Source: Paenibacillus sp. LHD-38 (lineage in GTDB: Bacteria > Bacillota > Bacilli > Paenibacillales > Paenibacillaceae). From it: a stretch of 64,000 bases of DNA. The stretch spans positions 1 through 64,000 of the forward strand of contig NZ_JAVIFU010000001.1 of assembly GCF_031157315.1 (NCBI RefSeq). Direction: 5' to 3'. Both the position numbers and the translations under genes were made by a program. Positions 41,635 to 50,800 of this stretch are shown here, piece after piece. Numbering within the stretch: the first letter of the stretch is position 1; each line of letters opens with the position of its first letter. The notes beneath the pieces were generated by a model. It was not told the DNA's origin. It was given only the letters and a program-made list of their open reading frames with translations, and ran no database searches.

Positions 41635-43492
41635 TTGGCAGGCGGATCAGAAGGGTGATCCTAATCAGCCGGAACAGAAGCCGGAATATGTATCTGCCTT
41701 CCGCACGCTGTTCGGCTATGCAAAACCGCATTTGTGGGCATTCATCGGCGTATTTTGCTGTACATTGATAGCCATTTTATCGGATTTGCTGCAGCCTTTT
41801 TTGATGAAAATTGCGATTGATGATAATTTATTATCCGGCAAAAACGATTTCAAAGGCCTGCTTACGATTTGTTTTATTTATTTTGGTTTATCTTTGTCGA
41901 GCTTGCTTTTTACTTATTTTCAAAACAATTTGCTCCAAAATATCGGCCAAAGCATCGTGTCGCGTATTCGCAAGCAGCTGTTCGGACATATTTTGAAGCA
42001 GTCGATGCGCTATTTCGACCGCATGTCGAGCGGCAGTCTCATTACGCATGTCTCGAGCGATACCGAGGCGCTGAACCAATTTTTTAATCAAGTGCTGCTG
42101 AGCCTGTTCCGAGACGGGTTGACCCTGATCTTCATTATCGTGATGATGTTTCAGCTGGACACGAAGCTTGCGCTGTATTGCTTAATCCTGCTTCCGATCA
42201 TATGGGCAATCGCCATTGCCTTCCGTTCCTTCATGCGTACGACCTATCAGCTTGCAAGAACGAGATTGTCCCGTTTGGTGGCTTTTGTAGCGGAGAATTT
42301 GTCCGGCATGAACTTGGTGCAGGTGTTCCACCAGCAAAAGGAGCAGGAGAAACAGTTCAATGAGCGAAACGGCTTGTATTTCAAGGCGAATCTACGGGAA
42401 ATCCGCACGAATGTCGTGTTTGGCCGGACCTTTGATATTTTGAGCAATTTATCGATTGCGTTCGTAACGTGGATCGGCGGTAATGCCGTGCTCGGGCAGC
42501 AGCTTGAATTTGGGGTGCTGTATGCATTCATTACGTATATCCGCCAGTTTTTTCAGCCGATTAATACGATCACGCAGCAGTGGAATACGCTCCAGTCGGC
42601 TACGGTGGCCGTTACCCGAATTTGGAGCGTGTTTGCGAATAAGCCGGATGTGACGGATCGCGAGCTGGACCATGTGGATCTGCGGAAGGAAGAGCTGGGT
42701 GAAGACGCTGATGAACATCAGGCTTCTATGTCGAACCTCTGCCTAGAGCAGGTAAAAGGCCGGATCGATTTTAACAGGATCTCCTTTTCCTACGAGGAAG
42801 GGATACCGATTATCCGCGATCTGGACCTGCACATTAATTCCGGCGAGCTCATTGGCGTGGTGGGGACGACCGGCGCAGGCAAAAGCTCGCTGATCAGCTT
42901 GTTATGCCGCTTTTAAGATGTGAAGGAAGGCAGCATACTTATCGATGAGACGGATGTACGAGACATTCCGCAAGCCACGCTGCACCGTCTGGTCGGGCTC
43001 GTGCAGCAGGAGCCGTACCTTTATTCGGGCAGCATTATCGAAAATATAAGGATGTTCGATGAGTCGATCTCCCGCGAGGAGGTTATTCGCGCCTGCGAAT
43101 TTGTTGGAGCGGATACGATCATCAAGAAGCTGAAGGACGGCTACGAGACGAAGCTGTCGGAGCGCGGCAGCGGCTTGTCGGCAGGCGAGCGCCAGCTCAT
43201 CTCCTTCGCTAGAATTATCGTTTTTAAGCCAAAGGTACTTATATTGGATGAGGCGAGCGCGAATTTGGATTCCCATACGGAGCAGCTGATTCAGAATGCT
43301 CTTCAAGTCGTGTCCCAGGATCGGACGACAATTGTCATCGCGCATCGATTATCTACCATCATGCAGGCCGACCGTATCATTGTCATGAGCCACGGTGAAA
43401 TCGTGGAGCAGGGCAATCATCAAGAGCTGCTCGAGCATGATGGTCACTACAAGGAGCTTTATGAGCATTCGCAAGGAAATGTTGCGGTGTAG
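41609..43492 (+). pseudogene. ABC exporter half-transporter, third, split by an in-frame stop
   Basis: The frame reads from ATG 41609 (AGGAGGAGGGGAG upstream, overlapping the previous gene by 26 bases) to TAA at 42914-42916, then continues in the same frame to 43492. Together they make a normal ABC half-transporter of about 627 residues. The stop falls after CRF, where relatives have CRFYD, so one base change of a Tyr codon (TAC or TAT to TAA) explains it. Before the stop are the membrane domain and Walker A (GTTGAGKSS); after it are the signature LSAGERQLISFAR, Walker B VLILDEASANLD and IAHRLST. The second part could be started by GTG 42920, but it lacks Walker A. If real, the heterodimer with the second gene is lost; a sequencing error is possible. 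Confidence 0.85.
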
Positions 43493-43568
43493 CTGCCAGT
43501 TAGCTACATCGCTCCACAAAGAATCGGCACGTGCCGCAGGGCCATTACTATAGCAGGAGGTAGATGTC

Positions 43569-44512
43569 ATGAGTCTCGTTGTAAGCAACATTACCGATTT
43601 AATAGGGAGTACGCCGCTCGTTCGATTAAACAAAGTGGTGCCGGAAGGCAGCGCGGAAATTTATTTGAAGCTGGAGTTTTTTAATCCCGGCAGCAGCGTC
43701 AAGGATCGCATTGCGATTAGCATTATCGAAGAAGCTGAACGTGAAGGAAAGCTGAAGCCAGGGGATACGATTATTGAAGCAACAAGCGGCAATACGGGCA
43801 TTGGCATCGCTCTGGTCGCAGCGGCCAGAGGCTATAAAGCGATTCTGGTTATGCCTGAGACGATGAGCTTGGAGCGCCGCAATCTGCTGCGGGCTTACGG
43901 GTCGGAGCTGGTGCTTACCCCGGGATCAGAAGGGATGAAGGGGGCGATTCGAACGGCGCAGGAGCTTCAAGTGAAGCATCCTGAATATTTTCCGGCGCTG
44001 CAATTCGAAAACCCGGCCAACGTGAAAATTCATCGTGAAACGACCGGTCCCGAAATCGTAAGAGCGATCGAGTCGCTTGATGGCAAGCTGGACGGCTTTG
44101 TAGCGGGGGTAGGTACCGGCGGCACGATCACGGGCGCGGGCGAAATATTGCGCGAGCGGTTCCCATCCATTCAGATTGCGGCTGTTGAACCGACCTCCTC
44201 CCCCGTTTTATCGGGAGGATCACCAGGGCTGCACAAGATCCAAGGTATTGGAGCGGGCTTCGTTCCATCGATTTTGGATACAAAGGTGTATGATGAAATC
44301 ATACAGGTAACCAATGAGGATGCCTTCGAAACGGCGAAAGAGTAGCGAAGGAGGAAGGCATTTTAGGCGGCATCTCTTCAGGGGCGGCTGTGTTTGCAGC
44401 CATTCAATTGGCGCAGAAGCTGGGCACGGGCAAACGGGTTGTCGCGGTCATCCCGAGCAACGGCGAGCGTTATTTATCGACGGTGCTGTATCAGCAGGAG
44501 CAGCAGCTCTAA
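43569..44512 (+). pseudogene. cysK: Cysteine synthase gene with a one-base frameshift near the 3' end
   Basis: A PLP-dependent O-acetylserine sulfhydrylase. The first 258 codons carry the family core: Lys in [12 protein letters not shown] (about 42), [18 protein letters not shown] (about 69), and [13 protein letters not shown] near 178. At 44343 the frame meets TAG directly after ETAKE. Inserting one G there restores [20 protein letters not shown] and the normal C-terminus to LYQQEQQL at 44510-44512. Thus one G of a GG pair seems lost. The truncated 258-residue product lacks the SSGAA loop that closes the phosphate site and is probably inactive; a sequencing error is possible. Its ribosome site is GGAGG at about 43556-43560. 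Confidence 0.85.
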
Positions 44513-44533
44513 GCGTATTCAAAGATGAGAATC

Positions 44534-44580
44534 ACGGACAGCTAACGGCTTCATACGCCGGAAGGCTGTTCGTTTTTTTG
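44534..44580 (+). terminator. Rho-independent terminator
   Basis: ACGGACAGC pairs with GCTGTTCGT, with a second small hairpin in the loop, followed by seven T. Confidence 0.85.
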
Positions 44581-44609
44581 TTTATATCCGCAGCCATTAA
44601 TCGATAATT

Positions 44610-44726
44610 GTTAGTCGTTAGTCGTTAGTCGTTAGTCGTTAGTCGTTAGTCGTTAGTCGTTAGTCGTTAGTCGTTAGTCGTTAGTCGTTAGTCGTTAGTC
44701 GTTAGTCGTTAGTCGTTAGTTGTTAG
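44610..44726 (+). repeat. Tandem heptanucleotide array, GTTAGTC x about 17
   Basis: Fifteen exact units of GTTAGTC begin at 44610, then one variant GTTAGTT and a partial unit. It lies in the non-coding gap between the cysteine synthase terminator and the AEC transporter gene. No frame crosses it. Such arrays change length by slipped pairing. Confidence 0.95.
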
Positions 44727-45060
44727 ATCATGATAGATGGAATTTCTCCCTTTAAAATGATAGATTTCCGCTTTTAAAGGAAATTAGATGGAAAAGTTCC
44801 ATCTAATTCTGTGCAATTAGGAGAGTCTGATGCGAAATTGATGAATTAACATGAAAAATTCCAGTTATTTCAAAATTTCAGCTGAATATAGCTAACTTAG
44901 CTGGAGAAATTCCAGTTAATCGATAGAGTGGGAAAATCAGAAATCTGATACGGGGCAACAGCATCAGTAAGACCGGCCTACAGAAAGCTTGCCTAATCGA
45001 TCCGTAACCTATTAAAATGAGTGAAGCGAACATAGGGCCGCACTGGCCGCTTTCTCAAAC
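44727..45060 (+). repeat. AT-rich intergenic region with short palindromes
   Basis: It contains a perfect hairpin AATTAGATGGAA-AAG-TTCCATCTAATT at 44782-44808, a related half at 44733-44747 (GATGGAATTTCTCCC), and two copies of AAATTCCAGTTA (about 44862 and 44909) with a weaker palindrome between. No gene is seen. The units look like small dispersed elements. Confidence 0.6.
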
Positions 45061-45088
45061 TCTAGAATAGAAAGAAGCAGATGCAGCA

Positions 45089-46021
45089 ATGAGTATTTTC
45101 CTTCATATCCTCATGACAAACGTACTTCCGATGGCCTTTATGATCGGTCTCGGCTTCATTATTCAAAGAGCGTTCAAGCTGGATATCAAAACCTTGTCCA
45201 AGTTGAACTTTTACTTGTTTTCGCCGGCAATCATGTTCGATCTGCTTTATAAAACCGATATTTCCGCGCAGGTGATCGGAAAAATCTTGTTTTTCTTCCT
45301 GATTTTCATGCTTGCGCAATATGTCATCGTTGAGGCTGTCATTCGAATTAGAGGCTACCAGCCCAGCATGAAAAGCGCGATGCGCAACAGTGTCTTGTTC
45401 TATAACAGCGCGAATTACGGCATACCGCTCAATCAGCTGGCTTTTGCGGGAAATGAAAAGACGCTCGCCATCCAGGTATTAATTATGATGGTGCAATCGC
45501 TGGTGCCGAACACGTACGGCATTTATAATGTCAATGCGCATAAAGCCGACATGCGCGCCATTTGGCGGACTATATTGTCCATGCCGATCATTTACGTCAT
45601 TCCGCTGGCTTTCTTATTGCGGGGCTTCGAGGTGGCGATCCAGCAAACGCTGGCTACGCCGATCGAATATTTATCATCTGCCTTTATTGGCACGGCGCTA
45701 ATTACATTAGGCGTTCAGCTTGGCAATATGGAATGGAAAATCAAACGCTCCCTTCTCATCGACGTCAGCTTATCGGGTATGCTGCGGCTTGTTGCGGGCC
45801 CATTGCTTGCTTGGTTGATTGTGTGGCTAATGGGACTCGATAAGCTGACGGCTGCTGCACTTATCGTTTCCTCTGCCGTGCCGACATCGCTAAGCAGCGT
45901 TTTGCTGGCGGTAGAGTTTGATAATGAAGCGGAATTTGCTTCGCAATCGGTATTTGTTTCCACGATTTTGAGCATTATTACGGTCACGGCTGTCATTTTC
46001 TTTTTAAAGTTGAATGTATAA
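45089..46021 (+). CDS. AEC family (auxin efflux carrier-like) transporter
   Basis: A 310-residue membrane protein with ten predicted helices in two five-helix halves. The first half includes VLPMAFMIGLGFIIQRAF and NSANYGIPLNQLAFAG (the crossover region with conserved Asn-Tyr-Gly), and the second includes SSAFIGTALITLGVQLGNM and VSSAVPTSLSSVLLAVEF. Bacterial AEC members carry dicarboxylates, malonate or amino-acid-like anions; the substrate here is unknown. The ATG has AGAAAGAAGC upstream. The tandem heptamer array ends about 360 bases before the start and could in principle alter its promoter. A terminator follows. Confidence 0.88.
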   Translation: MSIFLHILMTNVLPMAFMIGLGFIIQRAFKLDIKTLSKLNFYLFSPAIMFDLLYKTDISAQVIGKILFFFLIFMLAQYVIVEAVIRIRGYQPSMKSAMRNSVLFYNSANYGIPLNQLAFAGNEKTLAIQVLIMMVQSLVPNTYGIYNVNAHKADMRAIWRTILSMPIIYVIPLAFLLRGFEVAIQQTLATPIEYLSSAFIGTALITLGVQLGNMEWKIKRSLLIDVSLSGMLRLVAGPLLAWLIVWLMGLDKLTAAALIVSSAVPTSLSSVLLAVEFDNEAEFASQSVFVSTILSIITVTAVIFFLKLNV

Positions 46022-46030
46022 TGCCGGTAA

Positions 46031-46075
46031 AGTCTATTAGTCTAGCGAAGCTAGTCTGATAGGCTTATTTTTTTG
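46031..46075 (+). terminator. Rho-independent terminator
   Basis: AGTCTATTAGTCTAGC pairs with GCTAGTCTGATAGGCT around GAA, then TATTTTTTT. Confidence 0.9.
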
Positions 46076-46103
46076 CTTGTACATCAAGATGGGTGAGGTT
46101 AAA

Positions 46104-46850
46104 ATGGAAAAAGATATAAATGTAAACGTTTTATTGGAAACGGAGGTTTACCTTAAAATGCTGCCAACGACGCATGATATCATTCATGCAAGCGCTTTAA
46201 AAAGAACGTTCGGACGTGGAATGGGAGCAGTCACCGTATTGAAAGAGGTGGATTTATCCATACCCGCCGGCAAGCTGATCGCGTTTAAAGGAAGATCAGG
46301 CTCCGGGAAAACGACGCTTATCAATTTGCTAAGCGCCTTGGACCGTCCCACAGAAGGGCAAATCACGTTTGCAGGCCGCGATTTGACAGCGATGTCGAAT
46401 CAAGAGAGGGATAAGGTTAGACGCAATGAAATGGGACTTATTTTTCAATCCTTCGCTCTCATTCCTCTTATGTCTGCCTATGAAAACGTGGAATTCATAT
46501 TAAGAGTTTCCGGTATGGCGGCGAACGGCCGGAAGGAAGCAGCCGTTGAAGCCTTGGAGCAGGTCGGCTTGAAGGGACGCATGCATCATCGGCCTTTCGA
46601 GCTCTCGGGCGGGGAACAGCAGAGAACCGCAATCGCAAGGGCGATTGCCCATAAGCCGAAGCTTCTGCTGGCCGATGAGCCTACTGCCGAGCTGGACAGC
46701 CGCACGGGCCTGCAAATTATGAAGGTATTTCGCGATTTGGTAGAGACGGCAGGCATGACGATCATCATGACGACGCATGATCCTGCCATTATGGAAATTG
46801 TTGACCATGTTTATGAATTGGAGGATGGACAAATTGTCGCAAAAGCTTAA
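46104..46850 (+). CDS. MacB/LolD-like ABC ATPase, first of two
   Basis: A 248-residue ATPase of the MacB/LolD/FtsE class. Walker A is GRSGSGKTT (about 64-72), the Q-loop is LIFQSFALIPLMSAYENVEF, the signature is LSGGEQQRTAIARA, Walker B is LLLADEPTAELDS, and the switch is TTHDP. It powers extrusion by the FtsX-type permease rather than import. ATG 46104 follows GTGAGGT; ATG 46159, with GGAGG 11 bases upstream, would give a start typical of the family. It opens a four-gene operon and overlaps the adaptor gene by 17 bases. Confidence 0.88.
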   Translation: MEKDINVNVLLETEVYLKMLPTTHDIIHASALKRTFGRGMGAVTVLKEVDLSIPAGKLIAFKGRSGSGKTTLINLLSALDRPTEGQITFAGRDLTAMSNQERDKVRRNEMGLIFQSFALIPLMSAYENVEFILRVSGMAANGRKEAAVEALEQVGLKGRMHHRPFELSGGEQQRTAIARAIAHKPKLLLADEPTAELDSRTGLQIMKVFRDLVETAGMTIIMTTHDPAIMEIVDHVYELEDGQIVAKA

Positions 46851-47859
46851 GCCGCTGCTAGGCTGGTCATTCGCGCTGCTTCTTAGCGCTTCACTTACGG
46901 GGTGTTCCTTGCTTCCTGCTGAGGAGGAGGCATTAAAGCCGCCTCTCATCAAACCAGCGCAAGAAAATTATCGCACGGTCACAGTTGAGAAGGGGACGAT
47001 TACGCAGGAAATTAAAGGAAGCGGCAGCCTTGAATCGACGAAGTCCGAGATTGCCCAGTTTACGGGCCAAGGCGGCCGAATCGCGAAGATGATGGTGACC
47101 GCCGGCGCACAGGTGAAGAAGGGCGATGTCCTTGTTCAGCTTAACGTTGACGGATTAGATATTCAATTAAAGGAGCAGCAGCTCGCGGTTGCGAGGGCGA
47201 AGCTGTCGTTTAAGCAAGCCAAAGCAGGCGCAGACAGCGATGCGATCAATATCGCTAAGCTACAAATGGAGATCGAGGAGCTAAAGCTGGAGAGGTTGAT
47301 GGCCACCTTCAATAGCAAGCAGCTTGTTGCCGGTATGGACGGACAAGTTACGTTTGTTGAGGAACTGGAGGAAGGCGATTTTGTTGAGGCGTATCAGACG
47401 CTTGTCATTATTTCCGACCCCTCGAAGCTACGGGTTGCGCTCAGGGTTGAGGCAGGCGCAGAAATTAGCAGCGTAGATGTGGGTTTCCCTGCTGTCGTTA
47501 CCTTTGGCACACAAGAGCTTCAGGGCAAAGTGGTACAAACGCCGTCATCGGCTCCAACGACCTTGAACGAGCAGCTGCAGGATCGTTATTCCAAGACGCT
47601 GTTCATCGAAGTGCCAAAAGTGCCGAGCGACGCGAAGATCGGGGCGTTTACCGATGTGAAAATTATTTTGCAGCAGCGCGATGATGTCTTGAAGATCCCT
47701 CGCAGCGGCGTGCGCAGCTTCCTTGGCAGAACATTCGTCAGAACGCTGGAGGACGGCAATAAAATTCGCGAAATCGACGTGGAAACGGGAATTAAAGGAT
47801 CGACCGAAATGGAAATTACGAAGGGTCTCGAGGAAGGCGCGGTCGTCGTGCTGCAGTAA
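46834..47859 (+). CDS. MacA-like membrane fusion (HlyD family) lipoprotein
   Basis: A 341-residue adaptor outside the membrane that links the exporter to the wall side. The signal peptide has a lipobox SLTGC (Cys near 24). A biotinyl-lipoyl-like half (KMMVTAGAQVKKGDVLVQLN), a short helical hairpin (about 110-155) and the matching half (VAGMDGQVTFVEELEEGDFV) are followed by a beta barrel and membrane-proximal domain. TTG 46834 with GGAGG nine bases upstream is the best start; an in-frame ATG at 46825 has no spacing. It precedes the FtsX-type permease gene, separated by a partial hairpin repeat (copy D). Confidence 0.85.
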   Translation: MSQKLKPLLGWSFALLLSASLTGCSLLPAEEEALKPPLIKPAQENYRTVTVEKGTITQEIKGSGSLESTKSEIAQFTGQGGRIAKMMVTAGAQVKKGDVLVQLNVDGLDIQLKEQQLAVARAKLSFKQAKAGADSDAINIAKLQMEIEELKLERLMATFNSKQLVAGMDGQVTFVEELEEGDFVEAYQTLVIISDPSKLRVALRVEAGAEISSVDVGFPAVVTFGTQELQGKVVQTPSSAPTTLNEQLQDRYSKTLFIEVPKVPSDAKIGAFTDVKIILQQRDDVLKIPRSGVRSFLGRTFVRTLEDGNKIREIDVETGIKGSTEMEITKGLEEGAVVVLQ

Positions 47860-47860
47860 T

Positions 47861-47905
47861 AGAACGAGCTTTTGCCGATTGCTTATCTACAGCCGTTGAC
47901 GCTTG
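47861..47905 (+). repeat. Dispersed hairpin repeat, partial copy D
   Basis: It keeps the GAACGAGCTTTTGCCG block and the final AGCCGTTGACGCTTG, with the AT-rich left part missing. It lies within the exporter operon, and its end runs into the ribosome site of the permease gene (CTTGGGAGG). Confidence 0.7.
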
Positions 47906-47917
47906 GGAGGTTTTGAA

Positions 47918-50797
47918 GTGGCTTTGTTTGTCATGATTATACGAAAAATGGTGCAAAATAAGTGGTTGGTTGCTAGTTTGTTTATCGGCCTGGTGATGTC
48001 AGTCGCACTCGTCAGCAGCATGCCGATTTACTCAGAGGCTATTTTGTCGCGGATGCTGGTCAAGGACTTAGAGAAGATGCAGACCCAGAAAGGCGTTTAT
48101 CCCGGAAACCAATATAATAAATTGTTTTACACGAAAGAAACACCGGAGAAAATGAATAAGATCTATACGCAAGTGGACCGCTACATTCATGAGCAGGCCC
48201 AGGCCAGCTTTCAAATTCCGGTGCAGCAGCTTGTCGTGGATATGCAATCGAAATCAATGAAAATCAGGCCGCAAAACGATCCTGATCCGAGTTCGAAGAA
48301 GTCGGTTAAGACCATGACGCTGCGCTCTTTCTCTGATCTAGAAGAGCATATCAAGCTGACTGACGGCAGAATGCCGGCAGAGCAGCAGCCAGTCGACGGC
48401 GTTTATGAAGTGCTTGTTACGGAACGGGGCCTTATTCAATTCAAAACGGTTCTGGATTCGGAATTTTTTGTCGACGACGATAAAATTGCCGGGGAAATAA
48501 AGTTTAAGCCGGTAGGTGTTTTTCAGAAGAAGCTGGATGATGATCCGTATTTCAGAGATACGGACCTGAGCGAGCTGAGCGGAAGTTTTGTTATCAGCGA
48601 CAAGCTGGCGCAGCAGCATCTCATGCAGGAAGCCCGTTTTCCGGTAGCTTCGGTAGGCTGGTTCTTCGTGCTGGATTATTCCAAGCTTGAGCTTAGATTC
48701 GTAGATGACTTCATTCAGACGACCAACAAAATCCGCAACGTGATGCTAAACAACGTAACGCTTTATCAGACCGTTTCGGAAACGCCGGCGCTCGACACTA
48801 TCTCCAAGTATTTGGAGCGGGCGGAGCAGTTGAGAACGTTAATGTGGTCGCTGAATGTTCCCGTATTAATTATGCTCGGCTTTTATATGTTTATGGTATC
48901 GAATCTTATCGCCGACCGGCAAAAGAACGAAATTGCCGTCCTGCGCAGCAGAGGAGCGGCGCGCTGGCAGGTCATTACCTCCTACGCGGTGGAAGGCATT
49001 ATTTTATGCGGCGTCGCATTTGGCATAGGTCCATTGCTCGGCGTAGCATTGACCGAATTGCTCGGCGCATCGAATGGGTTTCTCGAATTCGTGCAGCGCG
49101 TCCGCCTGCCTGTCAGACTGACGGAGGAGGCTTACCGCTATGGAGCAATCGCATCCGCTGCCTGCTTTGTCATTATGCTTATTCCGATTATTATGGCGAC
49201 CCGCGTCTCCATTGTCGGACATAAGCAGCAATTAGCCAGACTTTTGAAATCTCCGCTATGGCATAAAATGTTTCTAGATGTCATTGCGCTAGCCCTGGCT
49301 ATTTATGGATTATACACATTCAAAAAAAGGCTGGCCGATCTGCAAAGCTTAGGATTGAATGCCGATGATTTGAACATCGATCCGCTGCAGTTTGTCGTAC
49401 CCGCGTTGTTTATTATGGGAGCGGGCTTACTCTTGCTCCGCTTGTATCCATGGGTGCTTAGGCTAGTGTACTGGATCGGTAAGAAGTGGTGGCCGCCATC
49501 CGTATACGCGACCTTGATCCAAGTCGGACGCTCCAGCACGCAATATCAATTTCTGATGATCTTTCTCATCATGACGATTGCGACAGGCGTATTCAGCGCT
49601 TCTGCGGCACGGACGATCAACAATAATACTGAGGACCGAATCAGGTATGGCAACGGCGCAGAGATCGTTTTGACGTCGCAGTGGACAAATGACGCCCCGC
49701 CTCCTCCAGCTCCAGGGGCGCCGCAGCCGGAAACACCGGTCACGCAAGCGCCTGTACATTATTTGGAGCCCGCGTTTGAGCCTTTTAAGACGATTAAGGG
49801 CGTGGAGCATGCGGCAAAAGTGTTCAAAAAAGAAACTGCCTTCAGCGTGAATGACAGCTCGGGGGCTGCAACGCTTATCGGCATTGATACCGATGAGTTT
49901 GGAGAAACGACTTGGTTTCGCGACAGCTTGCTTGATTATCCGATCAATGACTATTTGAATTTGCTCGCAGGCGACTCGCAAGCCGTGCTCATTTCAAAGA
50001 CGCTTGCCGAGCAAAACAAGGTGAAGCCTGGCGATACGATCTGGGTGGGCTGGAGCGATGTGCCGCAGCAGCCGTTTAAGGTGTACGGCATTATCGATTA
50101 TTTCCCTACCTTTAATCCAAACCCAGCCGTAGGCAGCGTGGATGCGAGCGATGAGTCGTCAACCGGTAACGCGCCTATGCTGATCGTAGGACATTTGCCG
50201 CGCATACAGGTGCAGCTTGCCCTCGAGCCATACGATGTCTGGATCAAGTTGAAGCCCGAGGTAAGCACGGCTGAGTTTTATGAAGGACTCAAGGAATCAA
50301 AGCTTCCGATTACGAACATCGTGAATACGAGAGAAGCGCTCGTGAATGCCAAAAATGATCCGTTTCTGATGGCGTTAAACGGAATTTTGACCTTAGGCTT
50401 CGTACTGTCAATTCTCGTGAGCTTTATCGGGTTTTTATTGTACTGGGTATTGTCACTGCGAGGCAGAACGCTGCAAAACGGTATATTGCGGGCGATTGGC
50501 TTATCGCTTAAACAGCTTATCGGAATGCTTGCGGTTGAACAGCTGCTAACCTCGGGCGTTGCCGTTCTCATTGGAATCGCAGTCGGAAACGTGGCGAGCC
50601 GATTGTACGTGCCTAATTTTCAAATTGCCTTTAATCCGAGCAGCCTTGTACCGCCGTTCAAGGTCATGTTCGACGCTTCGGATTTAATGCGCATCTATCT
50701 GCTTGTCGGCTTCATGCTGGTCATTGGGCTTGGCATACTGGCGTACATGCTGTCGCGCCTGCGTATCCATCAAGCGATAAAGCTAGGGGAGGATTGA
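47918..50797 (+). CDS. FtsX/MacB-type ABC permease, large double form
   Basis: A 959-residue membrane protein. One helix (about 10-32), a large outer domain (about 33-280), a core of several helices (about 290-555), a second outer domain (about 560-805) with a Pro-rich insert (DAPPPPAPGAPQPETP), and three final helices (about 815-940). It has two FtsX-like permease modules fused, rather than the usual single 400-residue module. It probably expels peptides, lipopeptides or antibiotics and transmits force to the adaptor. GTG 47918 has GGGAGG seven bases upstream; a TTG at 47903 lies inside the ribosome site. It ends four bases before the second ATPase gene. Confidence 0.88.
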   Translation: MALFVMIIRKMVQNKWLVASLFIGLVMSVALVSSMPIYSEAILSRMLVKDLEKMQTQKGVYPGNQYNKLFYTKETPEKMNKIYTQVDRYIHEQAQASFQIPVQQLVVDMQSKSMKIRPQNDPDPSSKKSVKTMTLRSFSDLEEHIKLTDGRMPAEQQPVDGVYEVLVTERGLIQFKTVLDSEFFVDDDKIAGEIKFKPVGVFQKKLDDDPYFRDTDLSELSGSFVISDKLAQQHLMQEARFPVASVGWFFVLDYSKLELRFVDDFIQTTNKIRNVMLNNVTLYQTVSETPALDTISKYLERAEQLRTLMWSLNVPVLIMLGFYMFMVSNLIADRQKNEIAVLRSRGAARWQVITSYAVEGIILCGVAFGIGPLLGVALTELLGASNGFLEFVQRVRLPVRLTEEAYRYGAIASAACFVIMLIPIIMATRVSIVGHKQQLARLLKSPLWHKMFLDVIALALAIYGLYTFKKRLADLQSLGLNADDLNIDPLQFVVPALFIMGAGLLLLRLYPWVLRLVYWIGKKWWPPSVYATLIQVGRSSTQYQFLMIFLIMTIATGVFSASAARTINNNTEDRIRYGNGAEIVLTSQWTNDAPPPPAPGAPQPETPVTQAPVHYLEPAFEPFKTIKGVEHAAKVFKKETAFSVNDSSGAATLIGIDTDEFGETTWFRDSLLDYPINDYLNLLAGDSQAVLISKTLAEQNKVKPGDTIWVGWSDVPQQPFKVYGIIDYFPTFNPNPAVGSVDASDESSTGNAPMLIVGHLPRIQVQLALEPYDVWIKLKPEVSTAEFYEGLKESKLPITNIVNTREALVNAKNDPFLMALNGILTLGFVLSILVSFIGFLLYWVLSLRGRTLQNGILRAIGLSLKQLIGMLAVEQLLTSGVAVLIGIAVGNVASRLYVPNFQIAFNPSSLVPPFKVMFDASDLMRIYLLVGFMLVIGLGILAYMLSRLRIHQAIKLGED

Positions 50798-50800
50798 CGG

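Noticed and set aside
44610-44726. CRISPR array
   Set aside because: The repeat is a simple 7-bp tandem unit without spacers, and no cas genes are present.
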